Assembly (NCBI GenBank): GCA_963785645.1
Contig: CAWAWG010000016.1
Span: 248,001-312,000 of the forward strand
DNA: 64,000 nt
Direction: 5' to 3'
Source of the DNA: Trebonia sp963785645
Lineage (GTDB): Bacteria > Actinomycetota > Actinomycetes > Streptosporangiales > Streptosporangiaceae
The translations under genes were made by a program, and so were the position numbers. Position 1 is the stretch's first letter. Each line of letters begins with the position of its first letter. Of the stretch, positions 19,417 through 28,974 are shown one piece after another. The notes beneath the pieces were generated by a model. The model was not told the origin of the DNA. It ran no database searches and worked only from the letters and a program-made list of their open reading frames with translations.

Positions 19417-21249
19417 TCAGGGCTCCGCGAAGGTGAGGTAGTGCAGGCTCACATAGGGAGCCGGGCCGCCGGATGTGAGCACGATGTAGACGTTGTGGAC
19501 GCCGGTAACCTCGGACATGGTCGTCCCGATGTCCTTCCAGGAGTTCCAGCCGCCCGTATTGGCAATGGAGAAGCCCGCGACCGACTTGTTCGCCGGATTG
19601 TCCAGCACCACCTCCACCCCGCCGCTGTCGGCGAGCGGAGCGCCGCAGGCGACGCGGGCCGAGAAGTGATTCGAACCCGCGCCGAAGTTGATATCCGGGT
19701 ACTCCAGGTAATCGCCGTCGGCAAGCTGGGCGGCCTGGTTTGCGTCGACGCCGGCCGGGCTCGGGTCATCGGTGGAGATGATGTCGATCGTGCCATTTGA
19801 CTGGGTGTAGCAGTCGGCGGAGATCATGGCGCTTGCCGTCTTCGTGCAGTCGGCCGCGCTTGCGCCGGCGGGCGCGGCCGGTGACGGAGCGGCCGGTGAC
19901 GGAGCGGTAGACGGGGAGGCCGCCGGCGACGGGGCCGTCGACGGCGCAGCGGCCGGTGACGCCGTGGCCGATGACGGACGCGACGATGACGGACGTGACG
20001 AGGACGCGGCGGCGGAGACGGCGGGTGAAGCGGTGGCGCGGGGCGAGGCGGCGGCCCGACGGCTGGGCGCGTTGATTGTCGTCGGCGTGATCACGATGAC
20101 GGAGTTCCCCGCGCCCCGCACGGAACGCGGCGATGAGGTGCCGTGCAGCAGCATCCACGTTGCCCCGCCGACGGCGAGCACCGCCACGCATACGCCGGCG
20201 ACGGCACGCCGACGCCGCAGGCTGGCCGCGGAGGGCGCCACGCGGGCGGCTGCCGGTGCGGCCGCGGGTTCGGCGGACTCATCCGGCGGCTGGCTGGTTC
20301 CCGGCCCGCACGCTTCCGCCAGCGCGACGGCGAGCGCGCGGCAGCTGCTGTACCGGTCTTCCGGGACCACGGACAGCGCCTTCGCGATGACCTGATCGAC
20401 GGCGGGCGGCAGGTCAGGGCGCACCGCGGTCAGCCTTGGCGGCGAAGGCGAGAACTGGGCCAGCCGGCCGAACTCGTCGCATTCGCCGGTAAAAGGCGGC
20501 CGCCCGGCCAGCATCTCGAAGAACACGCAGGCCAGCGAGTAGATATCGGCCCGCCCGTCCACTTCCAGGCCCAGGATCTGCTCGGGGGCCGCGTAATTGA
20601 CCGTGCCCAGGGCTTCGTTGGTGGCCGTCAGCCGCGACTCGCAGGCCGGCCTGCGCCGGCTCAGCGGTACCCAGACGCCCGTGTCGTGTCCGCCGGTATC
20701 CTGCGCGTCCGCGCCCGGGACTCCGGCCGCCATGCTGATGCCGAAGTCCGACAGGTAGACATGGTTGCCCGCGTCGTTTTCCGTCACGTCGCCAAGCAGT
20801 ATGTTGGGGGGCTTCACATCGCGGTGCACCAGGCCCCGGGCATGCGCCGCGTCGAGCGCCGATCCGATCTGGGCAGTGATGCTGACGGCGTGCGCGGTGG
20901 GCAGCGGGCCGATCCGGTCGATCAGGTTGCCCAGGTCCCGGTCGGCGACGTAGCGCATGGCGATGTAGAAGACGCCATCGGCTTCGCCCGCGTCGAAGAT
21001 CGGCAGGATGTTGGGGTGATCGACCGCCGCGGCGGCTCTGGACTCGCGGATGAACCGCTGCTGGAAGGCTCGGTCGCGCGTGACATCGCCGGACAGGATC
21101 TTCAGGGCCACCCAGCGGCCGAGACGCAGATCGCGGGCCCGGTAGACCACGGCCATGCCGCCGCGACCGATCTCCTCAGCTATCTCGTAGGTCGCTACCT
21201 GGGAGCCAGGCTCGAAACCAGGACCGATTACAGAGTTGGTGAAGGGCAC
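19417..21249 (-). CDS. Transmembrane Ser/Thr protein kinase with extracellular CBM6-like domain
   Basis: 610 residues. The kinase (about 20-320) has the glycine loop IGRGGMAVVYRA, the VALKIL lysine, catalytic LVHRDVKPPN, DFG and APEQ; the activation segment between DFG and APE carries an insertion of about 30 residues. One membrane helix follows at about 350-370, then an alanine/serine/proline repeat linker, then a C-terminal domain of about 150 residues whose strands (YLEYPDINFG, GGVEVVLDNP, GWNSWKDIGTTMSEVTGVHN) match carbohydrate-binding module family 6. The topology suggests an outside sugar sensor controlling cytoplasmic phosphorylation. Convergent with the lipoprotein gene. Confidence 0.88.
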   Translation of the reverse strand: MPFTNSVIGPGFEPGSQVATYEIAEEIGRGGMAVVYRARDLRLGRWVALKILSGDVTRDRAFQQRFIRESRAAAAVDHPNILPIFDAGEADGVFYIAMRYVADRDLGNLIDRIGPLPTAHAVSITAQIGSALDAAHARGLVHRDVKPPNILLGDVTENDAGNHVYLSDFGISMAAGVPGADAQDTGGHDTGVWVPLSRRRPACESRLTATNEALGTVNYAAPEQILGLEVDGRADIYSLACVFFEMLAGRPPFTGECDEFGRLAQFSPSPPRLTAVRPDLPPAVDQVIAKALSVVPEDRYSSCRALAVALAEACGPGTSQPPDESAEPAAAPAAARVAPSAASLRRRRAVAGVCVAVLAVGGATWMLLHGTSSPRSVRGAGNSVIVITPTTINAPSRRAAASPRATASPAVSAAASSSRPSSSRPSSATASPAAAPSTAPSPAASPSTAPSPAAPSPAAPAGASAADCTKTASAMISADCYTQSNGTIDIISTDDPSPAGVDANQAAQLADGDYLEYPDINFGAGSNHFSARVACGAPLADSGGVEVVLDNPANKSVAGFSIANTGGWNSWKDIGTTMSEVTGVHNVYIVLTSGGPAPYVSLHYLTFAEP

Positions 21250-21413
21250 GCCAAATCCTCAAACGTCTCTAGCCCCCCGCTGCTGGCCAGAAGCCACTCG
21301 CGGCGTCATCGTAACAGTCACCCCCGGGGTAGCGAAGCGGAACGTCTGTAGCGTTGGGACCAGGTAAGCCGGGGGCGTGCGGGGAACGACGGCGACCGCT
21401 GGAGGTCCACCGG

Positions 21414-22836
21414 TCAGCTGGTGCTGTAAGGGGCGAAGCGGGCGTGCTGGGTGCTGGTGTCGACGGGCTTGCCGATCGCGGGGAAGGCACGCTGGGGGCA
21501 GGCCGGGCGGTCGCAGAGCTTGCAGCCGGGCCCGATGGGAGTCAGGGCGGACGGGCTGTCGAGGTCGAGGTCGTCGGCGTAGACGAGCCGCGGGGCATGG
21601 CGGATGTCGCAGCCCAGCCCGATCGCGAAGGTCTTGCCCGGATCGTGGAAGCCGCCGGCGTGGCGGGTGACGGTGCGGGCGATCCACAGGTAGGCGCGCC
21701 CGTCGGGCATCTGGGCGAGCTGGCGGGAGATGCGGCCGGGGGTGGCGAAGGCCTCGTAGACGTTCCACAGCGGGCAGGAGCCGCCGACGCGGGAGAAGTG
21801 GAAGCTGGTGGCGGACTGGCGCTTGGAGATGTTGCCGGCCCGGTCGACGCGGACGAGGAAGAACGGGACGCCGCGGGCGCGGGGCCGCTGCAAGGTGGAC
21901 AGGCGGTGCGCGATGGTCTCGTAGCCGACGCGGAAGCGCTGCCGGAGCAGGCCGATGTCGTAGCGGGCGGTCTCGGCGCTGTCACGGAAGGCGCGGTAGG
22001 GCAGGATCATCGCGCCGGCCGCGTAGCTGGCGAGCCCGGCCCGGGCCAGTTCCCTGGTCTCCGCGCTGGGCAGGCCGGCCGCTTCGACGATCTCCTCGAT
22101 GCGGCCGTCGAGTTCGATGCCGGCCAGGTGGGCGGCAAGCTGGAAGGCCTGCTGCCCGTCGTCCAGCAGGGGTGAGACGGCGAGCTCGCGGCCTCCGGCG
22201 TCGTAGCGGCGCTTGAACGTCCCGGCGTCCGGCTCGGGGAGGTCGGTGACGGCGGTGGCGTGCCGTTCGGCCAGCCGCCGGGTCAGGCCGCGCAGCGGCG
22301 CGCCCGGGTCGAGGGCCTCGGCGGCGATGTTCTCGGCGGCGGCATCGAGGGCGTGGAAGTAGTTGCGGTGGGCGTAGAAGAGGTCCCTGACTTCCTCGTA
22401 GGCGGCCGGCGGGGTGAGCGGCGGAGCCGGGGCGGGCGCGTCGACCCGCGCGGACAGCGCCTCGGTGATCTCCAGGTTGTGCCGGTAGCGGCGGTGCAGG
22501 TCGACCAGGACACGGCCGACCGCGGGCATGGCGGCGGCCAGCTCGCGAATCTCGGCGTCGCTGACCTGTTCGCCGAGTGAGGCGTCGGCGAGCACGTCAC
22601 GCAGCTGAGCGGCCAGCCGCTCGGCCGGGCCCGGCGGAGAACTCGGCGAGGTCGACGCCGAGGGCATCGGCCAGTTTCAGCAGCACCGCGGCGGTGACCG
22701 GCCGCTGGTTGGACTCCAGCTGGTTGACGTAACTGGGCGAGATGCCCATCGCCTGGGCGAGCGCGCGCTGGGTGAGGCCGCGTTCCTCGCGCAGGCGGCG
22801 GATCCGCACGCCGAGCCGCTCCCTGCCTCCCGGCAC
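21414..22836 (-). CDS. ScfR/RamB-type short-chain fatty acyl transcriptional regulator (frameshifted)
   Basis: About 474 residues from GTG 22836, the usual length. The N-terminal XRE domain (RGLTQRALAQAMGISPSYVN) reads in one frame to about 22640; the remainder continues in another frame. The middle has the IrrE/ImmA-like stretch and the C-terminus the conserved cysteine motif of this family (GCDIRHAPRLVYADDLDL, then GCKLCDRPACPQRAFP), which senses short-chain acyl metabolites in RamB-like proteins. It diverges from mutA-mutB-meaB, so control of propionate/methylmalonyl-CoA metabolism is likely. Confidence 0.85.
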
Positions 22837-22855
22837 TATTCACAACCTCCACAGT

Positions 22856-22914
22856 TGAACCTAATCCTGTTCACTGATGTTCGCAGGTTCAGGGGTGTTG
22901 GAGACGGTTAGGTT
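22856..22914. promoter_or_regulatory. Candidate ScfR operators between scfR and mutA
   Basis: TGAACCT (22856-22862) and AGGTTCA (22885-22891) are perfect inverted arms; AACCTAA (22858-22864) is also inverted as TTAGGTT (22908-22914). These overlapping elements fill the divergent intergenic region and are candidate binding sites for the regulator. Confidence 0.45.
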
Positions 22915-22960
22915 AGTGCATCGTGTAAACGCAGACAATCGTCAAAGGAGGAGCACCCGC

Positions 22961-24962
22961 ATGACGGTCTCCGATGACGTGCTCGCGGCGGGAGCGGAGT
23001 TCCCGCGCCGCGAGCCGGGAGCAGTGGCAGCGCCTGGCGGCGGGCGTGCTGGCCAAGTCCGGCAAGGCGGGCCTCGCGGGCCCGGAGGCCGAGCGGGCGC
23101 TGGCGACCGAGGTCGAGGACGGGCTGTGGGTCCAGCCTCTCTATACCGCGCAGGACACGGCGCCCGACCCCGGCTGGCCCGGCTTCGCGCCGTTCATGCG
23201 CGGCGGCCGGGTGCAGGGCCCGGTCCTGTCCCGGCTGGGACGTCAGGCAGCAGCACGCACACCCCGACCCGCGGCCGGATGAACCAGGCCGTGCTCGCGG
23301 ACCTGGAAAACGGCGTCACCTCGCTGTGGCTCACGGTCGGCGGCGCGGGCTTGCCGGTCGCGGCCCTGCCCGCCGCCCTCAAGGGCGTGCACCTGGACCT
23401 GGCCGGCGTCGTGCTGGACGCGGGCGCCGAGTTCACCGCGGCCGCGGAGCAACTGCTCGCGCTCTGCACGCGGGGCCCGGCCGCGATCCCGGCCAGCGAG
23501 GCGGCCGGCAACCTCGGCGCCGACCCGCTGGGCCTGCTCGCCGCCACCGGGCTCGGCGACACTGTGCTCGACAACACGGGGCTCGACAACACGGGGCTCG
23601 ACAACACAGGACACGACGACACGGGGCGACTGCTCGGCGAGGCCGCGCTGCTCGCGGCCCGCTGTGCGCGCGACTTCCCCCGCCTGCGCGCCCTGACCGT
23701 GGACGCGCTGCCGTACCACGACGCCGGCGCCTCCGCGGCGCAGGAACTCGGCCTGTCCATGGCCACCGCGGTCGCCTACCTGCGCGAGCTGACCGGGGCC
23801 GGGCCTGAGCGCCGACCAGGCGGCGGCGCAGCTGGAGTTCCGCTACGCGGCCAGCGCCGACCAGTTCCTCACCATCGCCAAGCTGCGCGCCGCGCGCCGC
23901 CTGTGGTCCCGGGTCGCCGAGGCCTGCGGCATCGGGGCGGGGGCAGCCTCGGCTCAGCGGCAGCACGCGGTGACCTCATCGGTGATGATGACCGAGCGCG
24001 ACCCGTGGGTGAACATGCTGCGCACCACGGTCGCGTGCCTGGCCGCCGGCGGTCGGCGGCGCGGACGCGATTACCGTGCTGCCCTTCGACAGCGCGCTCG
24101 GCCTGCCGGACGACTTCGCCCGCCGGATCGCCCGCAACACCCAGGCGATCCTGCTCGACGAGTCGAACCTGGCCCGGGTGATCGACCCGGCCGGCGGCTC
24201 CTGGTACGCCGAGCGGCTCACCGACCAGCTCGCCCGGGCCGCCTGGGACTTGTTCCAGGAGATCGAGCGGGCCGGCGGCCAGCTCGCCGCGCTGCGCAGC
24301 GGGCTGGTCGCGGAGCGGGTCGCGGCGAACTGGGCCAGGCGCGTCTGCTGACATCGGCCCGCCGCCGCGAGGCGGTCACCGGCGTGAGCGAGTTCCCGAA
24401 CCTGGCCGAGCAGCCGCTCGTCCGTGAGCCGGCCCCGGCCCGGCCCGGCGGGGGCCTGCCCCGGGTGCGCCGCTCGGCGCGCCTTCGAGGCGCTGCGGGA
24501 CCGGTCAGACGCGATCCTGGCGGCGACCGGCGCGCGACCGCGGATGCTGCTCGCCGCGCTCGGCTCCGCCGCGGTGCACACCGCCCGGTCAGCCTTCGCG
24601 GCCAACCTCTTCCAGGCCGGCGGCATCGAGACCACCTTGTACGAGACCCCCGACCGGGAAGCGGCGGGCGGGAACGGCGAGCCCGACCTCTCCGCCCTCG
24701 CCGGGGCGTTCACCGCCAGCGGCGCCCGGGCCGCCTGCATCTGCTCAAGCGACGCCTGCTACGCCGAGCACGCCGAGGCGGCAGCCGCCGCGCTGAAGCG
24801 CGGCCGGCGCCCGCTACGTCGTGCTCGCGGGCCGGCCCGGCGACCGGCGGGCGGCCTACGCCGAGCGCCGGCGTCGACGCCTTCGTCTACCTCGGCTGCG
24901 ATGCCCTCGCCGCCCTGACCGAAGCGCTCGACCAGCTCGACCAGATCGGAGAGCCCCGATGA
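22961..24962 (+). CDS. mutA: Methylmalonyl-CoA mutase small subunit (heavily frameshifted)
   Basis: Non-catalytic partner of MutB. ATG 22961 follows AAAGGAGG. Recognisable segments appear in order in three frames: REQWQRLAAGVLAK, MNQAVLADLENGVTSLWL, AQLEFRYAASADQFLTIAKL, TERDPWVNMLRTTV, RIARNTQAILLDES, IDPAGGSWYAERLT, EFPNLAEQPL and DAFVYLGCDALAAL. The frame changes about ten times (near 23010, 23235, 23280, 23805, 24050, 24345, 24475, 24815, 24865), the densest break cluster of the window. A four-fold 15-bp repeat encoding LDNTG units sits at 23567-23626. TGA overlaps the mutB ATG (ATGA at 24959). Confidence 0.8.
23567..23626 (+). repeat. 4 x 15-bp in-frame repeat inside mutA
   Basis: Units CTCGACAACACGGGG at 23567 and 23582, then two diverged copies at 23597 and 23612. 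They encode LDNTG-type pentapeptides in an otherwise conserved TIM-barrel subunit. Confidence 0.85.
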
Positions 24963-27233
24963 TCCCGGACTTCACCCAGATCGGGCTCGACAGTGACACC
25001 GGGCCCGACAGTGACACCGGGCCCGACGGGGAGCCGGGGCTTGACGGGCCGGGCGAGCCGTCGGTCGCCCGGCCGGCGGCGGGAGACCCGGTGGCGGGAG
25101 GCATGGCGCCAGGAGACCGGCAAGGACGTCGAGGAGGCGCGCTGGGAGACGCCCGAGGGCATCGCGGTCAAGCCGCTGTACGCCGCGGACGATCTGGCCG
25201 GCCTCGACTTCCTCGAAACCTATCCCGGCATCGCGCCGTACCTGCGGGGCCCTTATCCGACGATGTACGTGACCCAGCCCTGGACCGATCCGCCAGTACG
25301 CCGGATTCTCCACCGGCGCAGGAGTCCAACGCGTTCTACCGCCGCAACCTGGCCGCCGGGCAGAAGGGCCTGTCGGTCGCGTTCGACCTGGCCACCCACC
25401 GCGGCTACGACAGCGACCACCCGCGGGTGGCCGGCGACGTCGGCATGGCCGGCGTGGCGATCGACTCGATCTACGACATGCGGCAGCTCTTCGCGGGCAT
25501 CCCGCTGGACCAGATGTCGGTCTCGATGACCATGAACGGCGCGGTGCTGCCGGTGCTCGCGCTCTACATCGTGGCCGCCGAGGAGCAGGGGGTTGCGCCG
25601 GAGAAGCTGGCCGGGACCATCCAGAACGACATCCTCAAGGAGTTCATGGTCCGCAACACCTACATCTACCCGCCGCAGCCCTCGATGCGGATCATCTCCG
25701 ACATCTTCGCCTACACCTCGCAGCGGATGCCGCGCTACAACTCCATCTCCATCTCCGGGTACCACATCCAGGAGGCCGGCGCCACCGCCGACCTGGAGCT
25801 GGCCTACACCCTGGCCGACGGCGTCGAGTACCTGCGGGCCGGCCTGGGCGCCGGCCTCGACGTCGACGCGTTCGCCCCGCGGCTGTCGTTCTTCTGGGCG
25901 ATCGGCATGAACTTCTTCATGGAGATCGCCAAGCTGCGCGCCGCCCGGCTGCTGTGGGCCCGGCTGGTCAGCCAGTTCGACCCGAAGAACACCAAGTCGC
26001 TGTCGCTGCGCACGCACTCGCAGACCTCCGGCTGGTCGCTCACCGCGCAGGACGTCTTCAACAACGTCGTGCGCACCTGCGTCGAGGCGATGGCCGCCAC
26101 CCAGGGCCACACGCAGTCGCTGCACACCAACGCCCTCGACGAGGCGCTGGCCCTGCCGACCGACTTCTCCGCCCGCATCGCCCGCAACACGCAGCTGCTC
26201 CTCCAGCAGGAGTCCGGCACCACGCGGGTGATCGACCCCTGGGGCGGCAGCGCGTACGTCGAGCGGCTGACCGCTTCCCTGGCCGACCGCGCCTGGCAGC
26301 ACATCCAGGAGGTCGAGGCGGCCGGCGGGATGACCAAGGCCATCGACGAGGGCATCCCCAAGCTGCGGGTGGAGGAGGCGGCCGCACGCACGCAGGCGCG
26401 CATCGACTCCGGCCGCCAGCCGGTCATCGGCGTCAACAAGTACCGCCTCGAGTCGCAGGAGCAGATCGAGGTGCTCAAGGTCGACAACGCCGCGGTGCGC
26501 GCGCAGCAGATCGAGAAGCTGCGCCGGCTGCGCGCCGAGCGCGACGAAGAGGCCTGCCGGGCCGCGCTGAGCGCGCTGACCGCGGCCGCGGCCGCCGGAA
26601 CGCCGCCGCCGTGGCGGCCTGGACGGGAACCTGCTCGCCCTGGCGGTGGACGCCGCGCGGGCCAAGGCGACCGTCGGGGAGATCTCCGACGCGCTGGAGG
26701 CGGTCTACGGGCGGCACGCCGGGCAGATCAGGACGCTGTCCGGGGTCTACCGGGAGGAGGCCGGGACGTCCGGACCAGTTGAAGAGACCCGCGCGCTGGC
26801 CGCGAAGTTCGCTGAGGCCGAGGGCCGGCGCCCGCGCATCCTGGTGGCGAAGATGGGCCAGGACGGCCACGACCGCGGCCAGAAGGTGATCGCCACCGCC
26901 TTCGCCGACCTCGGCTTCGACGTGGACGTCGGCCCGCTGTTCCAGACCCCGGCCGAGGTGGCCCGCCAGGCGGTAGAGGCCGACGTGCACATCGTCGGGG
27001 TCAACTCGCTCGCGGCGGGGCACCTGACCCTGGTCCCCGCGCTCCGCGCGGCACTGGACGAGGCCGGGCGCGAGGACATCATGATCGTGGTCGGCGGCGT
27101 CATACCGCCCGGCGACTTCGGCGCGCTGCGCGCCGCCGGAGCCGCCGCGATCTTCCCGCCCGGCACCGTGATCCCGGCCGCGGCCCAGGACCTGCTGCGC
27201 ACGCTCGCCGCCGGTCTCGGGCACGAGACCTGA
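24959..27233 (+). CDS. mutB: Methylmalonyl-CoA mutase large subunit (frameshifted)
   Basis: About 758 residues. It rearranges (R)-methylmalonyl-CoA to succinyl-CoA using adenosylcobalamin. After a variable N-terminus containing an 18-bp duplication (DSDTGP twice), the barrel shows ESNAFYRRNLAAGQKGLSVA, ATHRGYDSDHPRV, TIQNDILKEFMVRNTYI, SGYHIQEAGA and QSLHTNALDEALALPT. The C-terminal B12 domain has the cobalamin-binding GQDGHDRGQK (DxHxxG). Frame breaks near 25095, 25295 and 26600; otherwise open from 25300 to 26600. Coupled to mutA by ATGA and seven bases ahead of meaB. Confidence 0.9.
24989..25024 (+). repeat. 18-bp tandem duplication at the mutB 5' end
   Basis: GACAGTGACACCGGGCCC occurs twice back to back (24989-25006, 25007-25024), in frame. 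Confidence 0.9.
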
Positions 27234-27240
27234 GCAGGCG

Positions 27241-28269
27241 ATGGCCCGCGCCCAGGGTCCGGCCAGCGCGGAGCGGTACGTGCGCGGCGTGCTCGACGGA
27301 TCCCGCGCCGACATCGCCCGGGCGATCACGCTGGTCGAGTCGACCCGGCCGGATCACCGGCGCTTGGCCCAGCAGGTACTGACGGAACTGCTGCCGCACG
27401 CCGGCCAGGCGGTCAGGATCGGCATCACGGGGGTGCCGGGCGTAGGCAAGTCCACGTTCGTCGACGCGTTCGGCACGATGCTGACCGGCCGCGGGCACAG
27501 GGTCGCGGTGCTTGCCGTGGACCCCTCCTCCGGCCGCAGCGGCGGGTCCATCCTCGGGGACAAGACCCGGATGCAGCGCCTGGCGGCCGACCCCGCCGCG
27601 TTCATCCGGCCCTCCCCCACGTCGGGCACGCTCGGCGGCGTGACCCGCGCGACCCGGGAGAGCATCGTGGTCATGGAGGCGGCCGGATATGACGTGGTAC
27701 TCGTCGAGACGGTCGGCGTCGGGCAGTCCGAGACCGCGGTCGCCGGCATGGTCGACACCTTCCTCCTGCTCGCCCTGGCCCGGACCGGCGACCAGCTCCA
27801 GGGGATCAAGAAGGGCGTGCTTGAGCTGGCCGACGTCATCGCGGTCAACAAGGCCGACGGGCCGCACGAAAAGGACGCTCGCACCGCGGCCCGCGAGCTT
27901 GCCGCGGCGCTGCGGCTGCTGCGGGACCCCGCCGCCGCCTGGCGGACCCCGGTGCTGACCTGCAGCGCTCAGCAGGGCACCGGCCTTGACGAGGTATGGG
28001 ACCGCCTTCAGCAGCACCGGGCGATGCTTGAGGCCACCGGCGAGCTGGACCGGCGACGCCGCGACCAGCAGGTCGAGTGGACCTGGAACATGGTGCACGA
28101 CCAGCTGCTGAAGCGGTTGCACGAGCATCCCGGGGTGCGCGCGATCGCGCCCGGGCTCGAGCGGCGGGTGCGGGACGGCTCCCTCACCGTGACGACCGCC
28201 GCCAATCAGATCCTCGACGCGTTCGGGCAGCCGGACTGCAGCGACCGCGAACTCCCGGGATTAGAGTAG
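27241..28269 (+). CDS. meaB: MeaB/ArgK family GTPase, methylmalonyl-CoA mutase chaperone
   Basis: 342 residues, intact. G-protein motifs: Walker A GITGVPGVGKSTFVDAFG near 60-77, the DPSSGRSGGSILGDKTRM switch region, VETVGVGQSE (G3 region) and NKAD (G4). A C-terminal helical dimerisation arm completes the usual length. MeaB protects and reloads the B12 cofactor of MutB, fitting its place directly after mutB with a seven-base gap. Its clean frame contrasts with the broken mutA and mutB. Confidence 0.95.
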   Translation: MARAQGPASAERYVRGVLDGSRADIARAITLVESTRPDHRRLAQQVLTELLPHAGQAVRIGITGVPGVGKSTFVDAFGTMLTGRGHRVAVLAVDPSSGRSGGSILGDKTRMQRLAADPAAFIRPSPTSGTLGGVTRATRESIVVMEAAGYDVVLVETVGVGQSETAVAGMVDTFLLLALARTGDQLQGIKKGVLELADVIAVNKADGPHEKDARTAARELAAALRLLRDPAAAWRTPVLTCSAQQGTGLDEVWDRLQQHRAMLEATGELDRRRRDQQVEWTWNMVHDQLLKRLHEHPGVRAIAPGLERRVRDGSLTVTTAANQILDAFGQPDCSDRELPGLE

Positions 28270-28274
28270 GTGAC

Positions 28275-28916
28275 ATGACAGCTACTTCCCCCGCCGCCGG
28301 GAGCACGCCCAAGCCCGTTGTCGACTTCTACTTCGATCCGCTCTGCCCGTTCGCCTGGGTCAGCTCGCGCTGGATCCTCGAGGTGGAGAAGGAACGCGAC
28401 ATCGACCTGTCGTTCCGGGTGATGTCGCTGTCGGTGCTCAACTCCGGCCGCGAAGAGCTACCGGAAACCTACAAGGCGCTGCTCGAAAAGGGCTGGGGCC
28501 CGGTCCGCGTCTGCATCGCCGCGGAGCAGAAGTACGGCACCGCCGCGCTCCGCGACCTCTACACCGCGCTCGGCACCAAGCGGCACATCGAGAAGCGCGA
28601 CTTCGACCGCGACCTCTACGTCGAGGCACTGACCGAATGCGGCCTCGACCCGGCCCTCGCCGACGCCGCCGACTCCACCGAGTACGACACGGCGCTCAAG
28701 GAGTCGCACCACCGCGGCATGGACCCGGTCGGCGACGAGGTCGGAACACCGACCCTCCACATCAACGGAGTCGCGTTCTTCGGCCCGGTCATCACCCGCG
28801 TGCCGCGCGGCGAGGAGGCGCTGCGGATGTTCGACGGCGCGCTGATGCTCGCCTCGAACCCGTACTTCTTCGAGCTGAAGCGGACCAGGACCGAACCCCC
28901 GCAGGTCGCCAGCTGA
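28275..28916 (+). CDS. Mycothiol-dependent nitroreductase (Rv2466c) family DsbA-fold protein
   Basis: 213 residues. The thioredoxin-like DsbA fold begins with VDFYFDPLCPFAWVSSRWIL; the rest follows the Rv2466c pattern very closely from memory (DLSFRVMSLSVLN, WGPVRVCIAAEQKYG, ESHHRGMDPVGDEVGTPTLH, NGVAFFGPV, FFELKRTRTEPPQ). Rv2466c uses a CPWC motif with mycothiol; here the motif is CPFA, so the second cysteine is missing. It could still act by a monothiol route. It follows meaB by five bases, in the same transcript. Confidence 0.85.
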   Translation: MTATSPAAGSTPKPVVDFYFDPLCPFAWVSSRWILEVEKERDIDLSFRVMSLSVLNSGREELPETYKALLEKGWGPVRVCIAAEQKYGTAALRDLYTALGTKRHIEKRDFDRDLYVEALTECGLDPALADAADSTEYDTALKESHHRGMDPVGDEVGTPTLHINGVAFFGPVITRVPRGEEALRMFDGALMLASNPYFFELKRTRTEPPQVAS

Positions 28917-28920
28917 GCAC

Positions 28921-28964
28921 GGATGTGCGTTTGGTGCCGCCGCCGGCGCACCAAACGCACATCC
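28921..28964. terminator. Convergent hairpin terminator
   Basis: Perfect 17-bp arms (28921-28937 and 28948-28964) around a ten-base loop, between the DsbA-fold gene and the convergent MFS gene; serves both strands. Confidence 0.75.
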
Positions 28965-28974
28965 GCGCACCGGG

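Noticed and set aside
19655..19680. tRNA T-loop-like GATTCGAACCC
   Set aside because: Lies within the kinase CBM6 coding region; no cloverleaf arms fit around it.
20143..21351. 402-codon open frame opposite the kinase
   Set aside because: Antisense shadow of the kinase gene; composition unlike a protein and no motif.
25253..26665. 470-codon minus-strand open frame opposite mutB
   Set aside because: mutB motifs are continuous on the plus strand; the antisense product is Arg/Gly/Asp/His low complexity.
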